Part shown: in pieces, positions 24,471-37,749 of the stretch
Position numbering within the stretch: the stretch's first letter is position 1
Layout of the letters: every line of letters begins with the position of its first letter
Assembly: GCA_920105625.2 (NCBI GenBank)
Contig: OV050030.1
Span: forward strand, 239,227,889 to 239,291,888
From: Clusia tigrina
Lineage: Eukaryota; Arthropoda; Insecta; Diptera; Clusiidae
Length of the DNA: 64,000 bases
Direction of reading: 5' to 3'
The notes under the pieces: model-generated
Database searches by the model: none
What the model saw: the letters and a program-made list of their open reading frames with translations, nothing else
What the model was told of the DNA's origin: nothing
Position numbers and translations under genes: made by a program

Positions 24471-26822
24471 TAAAACTTCAAATGGCTCTAAGTTCTATAC
24501 GGTACGTCCTACACCTATCAAAGTTTACAACATACAAATGCTTGTAACTTTTTACTGGAGCGTCATAAAACCTGGAAATTTTGTGACAATAAAGTACTCG
24601 AGCCTCTTGTCAATTGAAGCTGTCGCTCAAAGCTATGCTACCCTTGAGTCCCAAATCAAACACTGAGACAACTTCAAATGGCCCTAACTTCTATACGGTA
24701 CGTCCTACCCCTATCAAAGTATGCAACATTCAAATGCTTGTAACTTTTTACTGGTGCGTCATAAAACCTTGAAATTTTGTAACAATAAAGTACTCGAGCC
24801 TCTTGTCAATTTAAGCTATCGCTCAAAGCTATGCTACCCTTGAGTCCCAAATCAAACACTGATAAAACTTCAAATGGCCCTAACTTCTATACAGTACGTC
24901 CTACACCTATCAAAGTTTACAACATACAAATACTTGTAACTTTTTACTGGAGCGTCATAAAACCTTGTAATTTTGGAACAATAAAGTACTCGAGCCTCTT
25001 GTCAATTTAAGTTATCGCTCAAAGCTATGCTCCTCTTGAGACCCATATCAAACACTGATAAAACTTCAAATGGCCCTAACTTCTATACGGAACGTCCTAC
25101 ACCTATCAAAGTTTGCAACATACAAATGCTTGTAACTTTTTACTGGAGCGTCATAAAACCTTGAAATTTTGTAACAATAAAGTACTCGAGCCTTTTGTCA
25201 ATTAAAGCTATCGATCAAAGCTATGCTACTCTTGAGTCCCAAATCAAACACTGATAAAACTTCAAATGGGCCTAACTTCTATACGGTACGTTCTACACCT
25301 ATCAAAGTTGGCAACATACAAATGCTTGTAACTTTTAACTGGAGCGTCATAAAACCTTGAAATTTTGTAACAATAAAGTACTCGAGCCTCTTGTCAATTT
25401 AAGCTCTCGCTCAAAGCTATGCTTCCCTTGAGTCCCAAATCAAACACTGATAAAACTTCAAATGGCCCTAACTTCTATACTGTACGTCCTACACCTATCA
25501 AAGCTTGCAACATACAAATGCTTGTAACTTTTTACTGGAGCGTCATAAAACCGTGAAATTTTGTAACAATAAAGTACTCGAGCCTCTTGTCAATTTAAGC
25601 TATCGCTCAAAGCTATGCTACCCTTGAGTCTCAAATCAAACACTGATAAAACTTCAAATGGCCCTAACTTCTATACAGTACGTCCTACACCTATCAAAGT
25701 TTACAACATACAAATACTTGTAACTTTTTACTGGAGCGTCATAAAACCTTGAAATTTTGTAACAATAAAGTACTCGAGCCTCTTGTCAATTTAAGTTATC
25801 GCTCAAAGCTATTTGACCCTTGAGTCCCAAATCAAACACTGATAAAACTTCAAATGGCCCTAACTTCTATACGGAATATCCTATAACTATCAAAGTTTGC
25901 AACATACAAATGCTTGTAACTTTTTACTGGAGCGTCATAAAACCTTGAAATTTTGTAACAATAAAGTACTCGAGCCTCTGGTCAATTTAAGCTACCGCTC
26001 AAAGCTATGCTTCCCTTGAGTACCAAATCAATCACTGATAAAACTTCAAATGGCCCTAACTTCTATACTGTACATCCTACACCTATCAAAGCTTGCAACA
26101 TACAAATGCTTGTAACTTTTTACTGGAGCGTCATAAAACCGTGAAATTTTGTAACAATCAAGTACTCGAGCCTCTTGTCAATTTAAGCTATCGCTCAAAG
26201 CTATGCTACCCTTGAGTCTCAAATCAAACACTGATAAAACTTCAAATGGCCCTAACTTCTATACAGTACGTCCTACACCTATCAAAGTTTACAACATACA
26301 AATACTTTTATTTTTTTACTGGAGCGTCATAAAACCTTGAAATTATGTAACAATAAAGTACTCGAGCCTCTTGTCAATTTAAGTTATCGCTCAAAGCTAT
26401 GTTACCCTTGAGTCCCAAATAAAACACTGATAAAACTTCAAATGGCCCTAACTTCTATACGGTACGTCCTACACCTATCAAAGTATGCAACATACAAATG
26501 CTTGTAACTTTTTACTGGAGCCTCATAAAATCTTAAAATTTTGTAATAATAAACTACTCTAGCCTCTTGTCAATTTAAGCTATCGCTCAAAGCTATGCTA
26601 CCCTTGAGTCTCAAATCAAACACTAATAAAACTTCAAATGGCTCTAAGTTCTATACGGTACGTCCTACACCTATCAAAGTTTACAACATACAAATGCTTG
26701 TAACTTTTTACTGGAGCGTCATAAAACCTGGAAATTTTGTGACAATAAAGTACTCGAGCCTCTTGTCAATTGAAGCTGTCGCTCAAAGCTATGCTACCCT
26801 TGAGTCCCAAATCAAACACTGA

Positions 26823-26971
26823 GAAAACTTCAAATGGCCCTAACTTCTATACGGTACGTCCTACCCCCATCAAAGTATGCAACATTCAAATGCTTGTAAC
26901 TTTTTAGCCTCTTGTCAATTTAAGCTATCGCTCAAAGCTTTGCTACCCTTGAGTCCCAAATCAAACACTGA
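26823..26971 (+). repeat. Monomer with 47-bp deletion (149 bp)
   Basis: CTTTTTAGCCTCTTG at about 26900-26914 lacks the 47 bp from CTGGAG to CTCGA. The offset of flanking markers falls from 2156 to 2109, confirming the size. The parallel monomers at about 18600 and 24666 are intact, so this is a late, private event. It removes the CTCGAG site and produces the longest open frame of the window (80 codons, 26877-27119), which is accidental. Confidence 0.93.
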
Positions 26972-28777
26972 TAAAACTTCAAATGGCCCTAACTTCTATA
27001 CAGTACGTCCTACACCTATCAAAGTTTACAACATACAAATACTTGTAACTTTTTACTGGAGCGTCATAAAACCTTGTAATTTTGGAACAATAAAGTACTC
27101 GAGCCTCTTGTCAATTTAAGTTATCGCTCAAAGCTATGCTCCTCTTGAGACCCATATCAAACACTGATAAAACTTCAAATGGCCCTAACTTCTATACGGA
27201 ACGTCCTACACCTATCAAAGTTTGCAACACACAAATGCTTGTAACTTTTTACTGGAGCGTCATAAAACCTTGAAATTTTGTAACAATAAAGTACTCGAGC
27301 CTTTTGTCAATTGAAGCTATCGATCAAAGCTATGCTACTCTTGAGTCCCAAATCAAACACTGATAAAACTTCAAATGGGCCTAACTTCTATACGGTACGT
27401 TCTACACCTATCAAAGTTGGCAACATACAAATGCTTGTAACTTTTAACTGGAGCGACATAAAACCTTGAAATTTTGTAACAATAAAGTACTCGAGCCTCT
27501 TGTCAATTTAAGCTATCGCTCAAAGCTATGCTTCCCTTGAGTCCCAAATCAAACACTGATAAAACTTCAAATGGCCCTAACTTCTATACTGTACGTCCTA
27601 CACCTATCAAAGCTTGCAACATACAAATGCTTGTAACTTTTTACTGGAGCGTCATAAAACCGTGAAATTTTGTAACAATAAAGTACTCGAGCCTCTTGTC
27701 AATTTACGCTATCGCTCAAAGCTATGCTACCCTTGAGTCTCAAATCAAACACTGATAAAACTTCAAATGGCCCTAACTTCTATACAGTACGTCCTACACC
27801 TATCAAAGTTTACAACATACAAATACTTGTAACTTTTTACTGGAGCGTCATAAAACCTTGAAATTTTGTAACAATAAAGTACTCGAGCCTCTTGTCAATT
27901 TAAGTTATCGCTCAAAGCTATTTGACCCTTGAGTCCCAAATAAAACACTGATAAAACTTCAAATGTCCCTAACTTCTATACGGTACGTCCTACACCTATC
28001 AAAGTTTGCAACATACAAATGCTTGTAACTTTTTACTGGAGCGTCATAAAACCTGGAAATTTTGTGACAATAAAGTACTCGAGCCTCTTGTCAATTGAAG
28101 CTGTCGCTCAAAGCTATGCTACCCTTGAGTCCCAAATCAAACACTGATAAAACTTCAAATGGCTCTAACTTCTATACAGTACGTCCTACACCTATCAAAG
28201 ATTACAACATACAAATACTTGTAACTTTTTACTGTAGCGTCATAAAACCTTGAAATTTTGTAACAATAAAGTACTCGAGCCTCTTGTCAATTTAAGCTAT
28301 CGCTCAAAGCTATGCTACCCTTGAGTCCCAAATCAAACACTGATAAAACTTCAAATGGCCCTAACTTCTATACGGTACATCCTATACCTATCAAAGTTTG
28401 CAACATACAAATGCTTGTAACTTTTTACTGGAGCGTCATAAAACCTTGAAATTTTGTAACAATAAAGTACTCGAGCCTCTGGTCAATTTAAGCTATCGCT
28501 CAAAGCTATGCTTCCCATGAGTACCAAATCAAACACTGATAAAACTTCAAATGGGCCTAACTTCTATACGGTACATCCTACACCTATCAAAGTTTGCAAC
28601 ATACAAATGCTTGTAACTTTTTACTGGAGCGTCATAAAACCTTGAAATTTTGTAACAATAAAGTACTCGAGCCTCTTGTCAATTTAAGCTATCGCTCAAA
28701 GCTATGCTACCCTTGAGTCCCAAATCAAACACTGAGAAAACTTCAAATGGCCCTAACTTCTATACGGTACGTCCTAC
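26887..28777 (+). repeat. Linking zone between two super-repeats
   Basis: The first part continues the nested 11-mer up to TATTTGACCC near 27919. From about 27930 the monomers (ATGTCCC, AAGATTACAAC, ACTGTAGCG, CCCATGAGTACC) match 30075-31120 instead, first at +2146 and then at +2342 after one monomer is gained on the right. The zone therefore belongs to both neighbouring families. Confidence 0.8.
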
Positions 28778-30382
28778 ACCTATCAAAGTTTGCAACATTC
28801 AAATGCTTGTAACTTTTTACTGGTGCGTCATAAAACCTTGAAATTATGTAACAATAAAGTACTCGAGCCTCTTGTCAATTTAAGTTATCGCTCAAAGCTT
28901 GAGTCCCAAATCAAACACTAATAAAACTTTAAATGGCCTTAATTTCTATACGGTACGTCCTACACCTATCAAAGTTTGCAACATACAAATGCTTGTAAGT
29001 TTTTACTGGAGCGTCATAAAACCTGGAAATTTTGTAACAATAAATTACTCGAGCCTCTTGTCAATTTAAGCTATCGCTCTAAGCTATGCCACCCTTGAGT
29101 CCCAAATCAAACACTGATAAAACTTCAAATGGCCCTAACTTCTATACAGTACGTCCTACACCTATCAAAGTTTACAACATACGAATACTTGTAGCATTTT
29201 ACTGGAGCGTCAAAAAACCTTGAAATTTTGTAACAATAAAGTACTCGAGCCTCTTGTCAATTTAAGCTATCGCTCAAAGCTATGCTTCCCTTGAGTCCCA
29301 AATCAAAGACTGATAAAACTTCAAATGGCCCTAACTTCTATACAGTACGTCCTGCACCTATCAAAGTTTACAACATACAAATACTTGTAACTTTTTACTG
29401 GAGCGTCATAAAAGCTTGAAATTTTGTAACAATAAAGTACTCGAGCCTCTTGTCAATTTAAGTTATCGCTCAAAGCTATGTTACCCTTGAGTCCCAAATA
29501 AAACACTGATAAAGCTTCAAATGGCCCTAACTTCTATACGGTACGTCCTACACCTATCAAAGTTTGCAACATACAAATGCTTGTAACTTTTTACTGGAGC
29601 CTCATAAAACCTTAAAATTTTGTAATAATAAACTACTCTAGCCTCTTGTCAATTTAAGCTATCGCTCAAAGCTATGCTACCCTTGAGTCCCAAATCAAAC
29701 ACTGATAAAACTTCAAATGGCCCTAACTTCTATACGGTACATCCTATACCTATCAAAGTTTGCAACATACAAATGCTTGTAACTTTTTACTGGAGCGTCA
29801 TAAAACCTTGAAATTTTGTAACAATAAAGTACTCGAGCCTCTTGTCAATTTAAGCTATCGCTCAAAGCTATGCTACCCTTGAGTCTCAAATCAAACACTG
29901 ATAAAACTTCAAATGGCCCTAACTTCTATACAGTACGTCCTACACCTATCAAAGTTTACAACATACAAATACTTGTAACTTTTTACTGGAGCGTCATAAA
30001 ACCTTGAAATTTTGTAACAATAAAGTACTCGAGCCTCTTGTCAATTTAAGTTATCGCTCAAAGCTATTTGACCCTTGAGTCCCAAATAAAACACTGATAA
30101 AACTTCAAATGTCCCTAACTTCTGTACGGTACGTCCTACACCTATCAAAGTTTGCAACACACAAATGCTTGTAACTTTTTACTGGATCCTCATAAAACCT
30201 TAAAATTTTGTAATAATAAACTACTCTAGCCTCTTGTCAATTTAAGCTATCGCTCAAAGCTATGCTACCCTTGAGTCTCAAATCAAACACTAATAAAACT
30301 TCAAATGGCCCTAAGTTCTATACGGTACGTCCTACACCTATCAAAGTTTGCAACATACAAATGCTTGTAACTTTTTACTGGA
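28041..30382 (+). repeat. 12-mer HOR (2342 bp), reference copy
   Basis: Markers AAGATTAC at 28199 and 30541, and TAAAACTTTAAATGGCC at 28922 and 31264, are 2342 bp apart: twelve monomers (2352) minus one 10-bp deletion. The phase is arbitrary. The next copy is interrupted near 31900, where the order changes, so the 12-mer alternates with a 2144-bp block to make the 4486-bp super-repeat. Confidence 0.85.
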
Positions 30383-31851
30383 GCGTCATAAAACCTGGAA
30401 ATTTTGTGACAATAAAGTACTCGAGCCTCTTGTCAATTGAAGCTGTCGCTCAAAGCTATGCTACCCTTGAGTCCCAAATCAAACACTGATAAAACTTCAA
30501 ATGGCTCTAACTTCTATACGGTACGTCCTACACCTATCAAAGATTACAACATACAAATACTTGTAACTTTTTACTGTAGCGTCATAAAACCTTGAAATTT
30601 TGTAACAATAAAGTACTCGAGCCTCTTGTCAATTTAAGCTATCGCTCAAAGCTATGCTACCCTTGAGTCCCAAATCAAACACTGATAAAACTTCAAATGG
30701 CCCTAACTTCTATACGGTACATCCTATACCTATCAAAGTTTGCAACATACAAATGCTTGTAACTTTTTACTGGAGCGTCATAAAACCTTGAAATTTTGTA
30801 ACAATAAAGTACTCGAGCCTCTGGTCAATTTAAGCTATCGCTCAAAGCTATGCTTCCCATGAGTACCAAATCAAACACTGATAAAACTTCAAATGGGCCT
30901 AACTTCTATACGGTACATCCTACACCTATCAAAGTTTGCAACATACAAATGCTTGTAACTTTTTACTGGAGCGTCATAAAACCTTGAAATTTTGTAACAA
31001 TAAAGTACTCGAGCCTCTTGTCAATTTAAGCTATCGCTCAAAGCTATGCTACCCTTGAGTCCCAAATCAAACACTGAGAAAACTTCAAATGGCCCTAACT
31101 TCTATACGGTACGTCCTACACCTATCAAAGTTTGCAACATTCAAATGCTTGTAACTTTTTACTGGTGCGTCATAAAACCTTGAAATTATGTAACAATAAA
31201 GTACTCGAGCCTCTTGTCAATTAAAGTTATCGCTCAAAGCTTGAGTCCCAAATCAAACACTAATAAAACTTTAAATGGCCTTAATTTCTATACGGTACGT
31301 CCTACACCTATCAAAGTTTGCAACATACAAATGCTTGTAAGTTTTTACTGGAGCGTCATAAAACCTGGAAATTTTGTAACAATAAATTACTCGAGCCTCT
31401 TGTCAATTTAAGCTATCGCTCTAAGCTATGCCACCCTTGAGTCCCAAATCAAACACTGATAAAACTTCAAATGGCCCTAACTTCTATACAGTACGTCCTA
31501 CACCTATCAAAGTTTACAACATACGAATACTTGTAGCATTTTACTGGAGCGTCATAAAACCTTGAAATTTTGTAACAATAAAGTACTCGAGCCTCTTGTC
31601 AATTTAAGCTATCGCTCAAAGCTATGCTTCCCTTGAGTCCCAAATCAAAGACTGATAAAACTTCAAATGGCCCTAACTTCTATACAGTACGTCCTGCACC
31701 TATCAAAGTTTACAACATACAAATACTTGTAACTTTTTACTGGAGCGTCATAAAAGCTTGAAATTTTGTAACAATAAAGTACTCGAGCCTCTTGTCAATT
31801 TAAGTTATCGCTCAAAGCTATGTTACCCTTGAGTCCCAAATAAAACACTGA

Positions 31852-32042
31852 TAAAGCTTCAAATGGCCCTAACTTCTATACGGTACGTCCTACACCTATC
31901 AAAGTTTGCAAGTTTGCTTGTAACTTTTTACTGGAGCCTCATAAAACCTTAAAATTTTGTAATAATAAACTACTCTAGCCTCTTGTCAATTTAAGCTATC
32001 GCTCAAAGCTATGCTACCCTTGAGTCCCAAATCAAACACTGA
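31852..32042 (+). repeat. Monomer with slippage scar, net -5 bp (191 bp)
   Basis: GTTTGCAAGTTTGCTTGTAAC at 31904-31924 replaces the usual text between GTTTGCA and CTTGTAAC. The new bases AGTTTGC repeat the seven bases just upstream, so a template slip rather than a plain deletion is likely. An identical scar is at 36338-36528. Confidence 0.9.
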
Positions 32043-32433
32043 TAAAACTTCAAATGGCCCTAACTTCTATACGGTACATTCTATACCTATCAAAGTTTGC
32101 AACATACAAATGCTTGTAACTTTTTACTGGAGCGTCATAAAACCTTGAAATTTTGTAACAATAAAGTACTCGAGCCTCTGGACAATTTAAGCTATCGCTC
32201 AAAGCTATACTTCCCTTGAGTACCAAATCAAACACTGATAAAACTTCAAATGGCCCTAACTTCTATACTGTACGTCCTACACCTATCAAAGCTTGCAACA
32301 TACAAATGCTTGTAACTTTTACTGGAGCGTCATAAAACCGTGAAATTTTGTAACAATAAAGTACTCGAGCCTCTTGTCAATTTAAGCTATCGCTCAAAGC
32401 TATGCTACCCTTGAGTCTCAAATCAAACACTGA

Positions 32434-32633
32434 TAAAACTTCAAATGGCCCTAACTTCTATACAGTACGTCCTACACCTATCAAAGTTTACAACATACAA
32501 ATACATACTTGTAACTTTTTACTGGAGCGTCATAAAACCTTGAAATTATGTAACAATAAAGTACTCGAGCCTCTTGTCAATTTAAGTTATCGCACAAAGC
32601 TATGTTACCCTTGAGTCCCAAATAAAACACTGA
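32434..32633 (+). repeat. Monomer with 4-bp duplication (200 bp)
   Basis: ACAAATACATACTTG at about 32498-32512 has four extra bases against ACAAATACTTG, a small tandem duplication of TACA/ACAT. It is the only unit longer than 197 bp noticed in this copy, and recurs at 36920-37119. Confidence 0.9.
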
Positions 32634-35600
32634 TAAAACTTCAAATGGCCCTAACTTCTATACGGTACGTCCCACATTTATCAAAGTTTGCAACATACAA
32701 ATGCTTGTAACTTTTTACTGGAGCCTCATAAAACCTTAAAATTTTGTAATAATAAACTACTCTAGACTCTTGTCAATTTAAGCTATCGCTCAAAGCTATG
32801 CTACCCTTGAGTCTCAAATCAAACACTAATAAAACTTCAAATGGCCCTAAGTTCTATACGGTACGTTCTACACCTATCAAAGTTGGCAACATACAAATGC
32901 TTGTAACTTTTAACTGGAGCGTCATAAAACCTTGAAATTTTGTAACAATAAAGTACTCGAGCCTCTTGTCAATTTAAGCTATCGCTCAAAGCTATGCTTC
33001 CCTTGAGTCCCAAATCAAACACTGATAAAATTTCAAATGGGCCTAACTTCTATACGGTACGTTCTACACCTATCAAAGTTTGCAACATACAAATGCTTTT
33101 AACTTTTTACTGGAGCGTCATAAAACCTTGAAATTTTGTAACAGTAAAGAACTCGAGCCTCTTGCCAATTTAAGCTATCGCTCAAAGCTATGCTTCCCTT
33201 GGGTCCCAAATCGAACACTGATAAAACTTCAAATGGCCCTAATTTCTGTACAGTAGGTCCTATACCTATCAAAGTTTGCAACATTCAAATGCTTGTAACT
33301 TTTTACTGGTGCGTCATAAAACCTTGAAATTATGTAACAATAAAGTACTCGAGCCTCTTGTCAATTTAAGTTATCGCTCAAAGCTTGAGTCCCAAATCAA
33401 ACACTAATAAAACTTTAAATGGCCTTAATTTCTATACGGTACGTCCTACACCTATCAAAGTTTGCAACATACAAATGCTTGTAAGTTTTTACTGGAGCGT
33501 CATAAAACCTGGAAATTTTGTAACAATAAATTACTCGAGCCTCTTGTCAATTTAAGCTATCGCTCTAAGCTATGCCACCCTTGAGTCCCAAATCAAACAC
33601 TGATAAAACTTCAAATGGCCCTAACTTCTATACAGTACGTCCTACACCTATCAAAGTTTACAACATACGAATACTTGTAGCATTTTACTGGAGCGTCAAA
33701 AAACCTTGAAATTTTGTAACAATAAAGTACTCGAGCCTCTTGTCAATTTAAGCTATCGCTCAAAGCTATGCTTCCCTTGAGTCCCAAATCAAAGACTGAT
33801 AAAACTTCAAATGGCCCTAACTTCTATACAGTACGTCCTGCACCTATCAAAGTTTACAACATACAAATACTTGTAACTTTTTACTGGAGCGTCATAAAAG
33901 CTTGAAATTTTGTAACAATAAAGTACTCGAGCCTCTTGTCAATTTAAGTTATCGCTCAAAGCTATGTTACCCTTGAGTCCCAAATAAAACACTGATAAAG
34001 CTTCAAATGGCCCTAACTTCTATACGGTACGTCCTACACCTATCAAAGTTTGCAACATACAAATGCTTGTAACTTTTTACTGGAGCCTCATAAAACCTTA
34101 AAATTTTGTAATAATAAACTACTCTAGCCTCTTGTCAATTTAAGCTATCGCTCAAAGCTATGCTACCCTTGAGTCCCAAATCAAACACTGATAAAACTTC
34201 AAATGGCCCTAACTTCTATACGGTACGTCCTATACCTATCAAAGTTTGCAACATACAAATGCTTGTAACTTTTTACTGGAGCGTCATAAAACCTTGAAAT
34301 TTTGTAACAATAAAGTACTCGAGCCTCTTGTCAATTTAAGCTATCGCTCAAAGCTATGCTACCCTTGAGTCTCAAATCAAACACTGATAAAACTTCAAAT
34401 GGCCCTAACTTCTATACAGTACGTCCTACACCTATCAAAGTTTACAACATACAAATACTTGTAACTTTTTACTGGAGCGTCATAAAACCTTGAAATTTTG
34501 TAACAATAAAGTACTCGAGCCTCTTGTCAATTTAAGTTATCGCTCAAAGCTATTTGACCCTTGAGTCCCAAATAAAACACTGATAAAACTTCAAATGTCC
34601 CTAACTTCTGTACGGTACGTCCTACACCTATCAAAGTTTGCAACACACAAATGCTTGTAACTTTTTACTGGATCCTCATAAAACCTTAAAATTTTGTAAT
34701 AATAAACTACTCTAGCCTCTTGTCAATTTAAGCTATCGCTCAAAGCTATGCTACCCTTGAGTCTCAAATCAAACACTAATAAAACTTCAAATGGCCCTAA
34801 GTTCTATACGGTACGTCCTACACCTATCAAAGTTTGCAACATACAAATGCTTGTAACTTTTTACTGGAGCGTCATAAAACCTGGAAATTTTGTGACAATA
34901 AAGTACTCGAGCCTCTTGTCAATTGAAGCTGTCGCTCAAAGCTATGCTACCCTTGAGTCCCAAATCAAACACTGATAAAACTTCAAATGGCTCTAACTTC
35001 TATACAGTACGTCCTACACCTATCAAAGATTACAACATACAAATACTTGTAACTTTTTACTGTAGCGTCATAAAACGTTGAAATTTTGTAACAATAAAGT
35101 ACTCGAGCCTCTTGTCAATTTAAGCTATCGCTCAAAGCTATGCTACCCTTGAGTCCCAAATCAAACACTGATAAAACTTCAAATGGCCCTAACTTCTATA
35201 CGGTACATCCTATACCTATCAAAGTTTGCAACATACAAATGCTTGTAACTTTTTACTGGAGCGTCATAAAACCTTGAAATTTTGTAACAATAAAGTACTC
35301 GAGCCTCTGGTCAATTTAAGCTATCGCTCAAAGCTATGCTTCCCATGAGTACCAAATCAAACACTGATAAAACTTCAAATGGGCCTAACTTCTATACGGT
35401 ACATCCTACACCTATCAAAGTTTGCAACATACAAATGCTTGTAACTTTTTACTGGAGCGTCATAAAACCTTGAAATTTTGTAACAATAAAGTACTCGAGC
35501 CTCTTGTCAATTTAAGCTATCGCTCAAAGCTATGCTACCCTTGAGTCCCAAATCAAACACTGAGAAAACTTCAAATGGCCCTAACTTCTATACGGTACGT

Positions 35601-36337
35601 CCTACACCTATCAAAGTTTGCAACATTCAAATGCTTGTAACTTTTTACTGGTGCGTCATAAAACCTTGAAATTATGTAACAATAAAGTACTCGAGCCTCT
35701 TGTCAATTAAAGTTATCGCTCAAAGCTTGAGTCCCAAATCAAACACTAATAAAACTTTAAATGGCCTTAATTTCTATACGGTACGTCCTACACCTATCAA
35801 AGTTTGCAACATACAAATGCTTGTAAGTTTTTACTGGAGCGTCATAAAACCTGGAAATTTTGTAACAATAAATTACTCGAGCCTCTTGTCAATTTAAGCT
35901 ATCGCTCTAAGCTATGCCACCCTTGAGTCCCAAATCAAACACTGATAAAACTTCAAATGGCCCTAACTTCTATACAGTACGTCCTACACCTATCAAAGTT
36001 TACAACATACGAATACTTGTAGCATTTTACTGGAGCGTCATAAAACCTTGAAATTTTGTAACAATAAAGTACTCGAGCCTCTTGTCAATTTAAGCTATCG
36101 CTCAAAGCTATGCTTCCCTTGAGTCCCAAATCAAAGACTGATAAAACTTCAAATGGCCCTAACTTCTATACAGTACGTCCTGCACCTATCAAAGTTTACA
36201 ACATACAAATACTTGTAACTTTTTACTGGAGCGTCATAAAAGCTTGAAATTTTGTAACAATAAAGTACTCGAGCCTCTTGTCAATTTAAGTTATCGCTCA
36301 AAGCTATGTTACCCTTGAGTCCCAAATAAAACACTGA

Positions 36338-36528
36338 TAAAGCTTCAAATGGCCCTAACTTCTATACGGTACGTCCTACACCTATCAAAGTTTGCAAGTT
36401 TGCTTGTAACTTTTTACTGGAGCCTCATAAAACCTTAAAATTTTGTAATAATAAACTACTCTAGCCTCTTGTCAATTTAAGCTATCGCTCAAAGCTATGC
36501 TACCCTTGAGTCCCAAATCAAACACTGA
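36338..36528 (+). repeat. Second copy of the slippage-scar monomer
   Basis: Same AGTTTGC scar as at 31852-32042, offset 4486 bp, so the slip occurred before the 4486-bp duplication. Confidence 0.9.
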
Positions 36529-36919
36529 TAAAACTTCAAATGGCCCTAACTTCTATACGGTACATTCTATACCTATCAAAGTTTGCAACATACAAATGCT
36601 TGTAACTTTTTACTGGAGCGTCATAAAACCTTGAAATTTTGTAACAATAAAGTACTCGAGCCTCTGGACAATTTAAGCTATCGCTCAAAGCTATACTTCC
36701 CTTGAGTACCAAATCAAACACTGATAAAACTTCAAATGGCCCTAACTTCTATACTGTACGTCCTACACCTATCAAAGCTTGCAACATACAAATGCTTGTA
36801 ACTTTTACTGGAGCGTCATAAAACCGTGAAATTTTGTAACAATAAAGTACTCGAGCCTCTTGTCAATTTAAGCTATCGCTCAAAGCTATGCTACCCTTGA
36901 GTCTCAAATCAAACACTGA

Positions 36920-37119
36920 TAAAACTTCAAATGGCCCTAACTTCTATACAGTACGTCCTACACCTATCAAAGTTTACAACATACAAATACATACTTGTAA
37001 CTTTTTACTGGAGCGTCATAAAACCTTGAAATTATGTAACAATAAAGTACTCGAGCCTCTTGTCAATTTAAGTTATCGCACAAAGCTATGTTACCCTTGA
37101 GTCCCAAATAAAACACTGA
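36920..37119 (+). repeat. Second copy of the 4-bp-duplication monomer
   Basis: Same change as at 32434-32633, offset 4486 bp. Confidence 0.9.
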
Positions 37120-37749
37120 TAAAACTTCAAATGGCCCTAACTTCTATACGGTACGTCCCACATTTATCAAAGTTTGCAACATACAAATGCTTGTAACTTT
37201 TTACTGGAGCCTCATAAAACCTTAAAATTTTGTAATAATAAACTACTCTAGACTCTTGTCAATTTAAGCTATCGCTCAAAGCTATGCTACCCTTGAGTCT
37301 CAAATCAAACACTAATAAAACTTCAAATGGCCCTAAGTTCTATACGGTACGTTCTACACCTATCAAAGTTGGCAACATACAAATGCTTGTAACTTTTAAC
37401 TGGAGCGTCATAAAACCTTGAAATTTTGTAACAATAAAGTACTCGAGCCTCTTGTCAATTTAAGCTATCGCTCAAAGCTATGCTTCCCTTGAGTCCCAAA
37501 TCAAACACTGATAAAATTTCAAATGGGCCTAACTTCTATACGGTACGTTCTACACCTATCAAAGTTTGCAACATACAAATGCTTTTAACTTTTTACTGGA
37601 GCGTCATAAAACCTTGAAATTTTGTAACAGTAAAGAACTCGAGCCTCTTGCCAATTTAAGCTATCGCTCAAAGCTATGCTTCCCTTGGGTCCCAAATCGA
37701 ACACTGATAAAACTTCAAATGGCCCTAATTTCTGTACAGTAGGTCCTAT

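Larger units (their letters stand above)
20821..26886 (+). repeat. 31-monomer super-repeat, copy 2 (6066 bp)
   Basis: Same variant order as 14951-20820 plus one extra monomer at about 24079-24274, which raises the offset from 5870 to 6066 (31 x 196 minus 10). Matches include the unusual TACGTCCGACACC (near 17261/23131) and TATTTGACCC (19744/25810). Private changes include CTCTAGTCAATTGCAGC near 23232. Confidence 0.92.
28778..33263 (+). repeat. 23-monomer super-repeat, copy 1 (4486 bp)
   Basis: Twenty-three monomers (4508) minus two 10-bp deletions (28895, 31237), minus 5 (about 31910), minus 1 (about 32318) and plus 4 (about 32500) give exactly 4486. The next 4486 bp repeat it. Anchors are 28821/33307, 30541/35027, 31263/35749 and 32043/36529. 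The start is set at the point where the preceding TACACC versus TATACC stops differing. Confidence 0.93.
5615..35728 (+). repeat. Family of 17 monomers with a 10-bp deletion (186 bp)
   Basis: These monomers read CTCAAAGCTTGAG where others read CTCAAAGC, then ten bases, then TTGAG. The break creates AAGCTT at 5615, 5997, 7162, 7544, 8709, 9091, 11207, 11589, 12754, 13136, 14301, 16026, 21896, 28895, 31237, 33381 and 35723. The lost ten bases are flanked by CT on both sides. All copies lie left of 35.8 kb and I saw none to the right. The event probably happened once and spread with HOR amplification: copies occur on two backgrounds, one followed by TAATAAAACTTTAAA and one by GAGAAAACTTC. Confidence 0.9.
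33264..37749 (+). repeat. 23-monomer super-repeat, copy 2 (4486 bp)
   Basis: Repeats 28778-33263 with very few changes: I noticed TACGTCCTATACC versus TACATCCTATACC near 34235/29749, ACAGTACG versus ACGGTACG near 35005/30519, and ACGTTGAAA versus ACCTTGAAA near 35076/30590. All five length variants are shared. It ends just before CCTATC at 37751, after which monomers diverge. Confidence 0.93.

Noticed and set aside
26877..27119. 80-codon open frame, the longest in the window
   Set aside because: It exists only because a 47-bp deletion joins frames of one satellite monomer; the product is translated satellite with no domain, and the same text without the deletion is closed.
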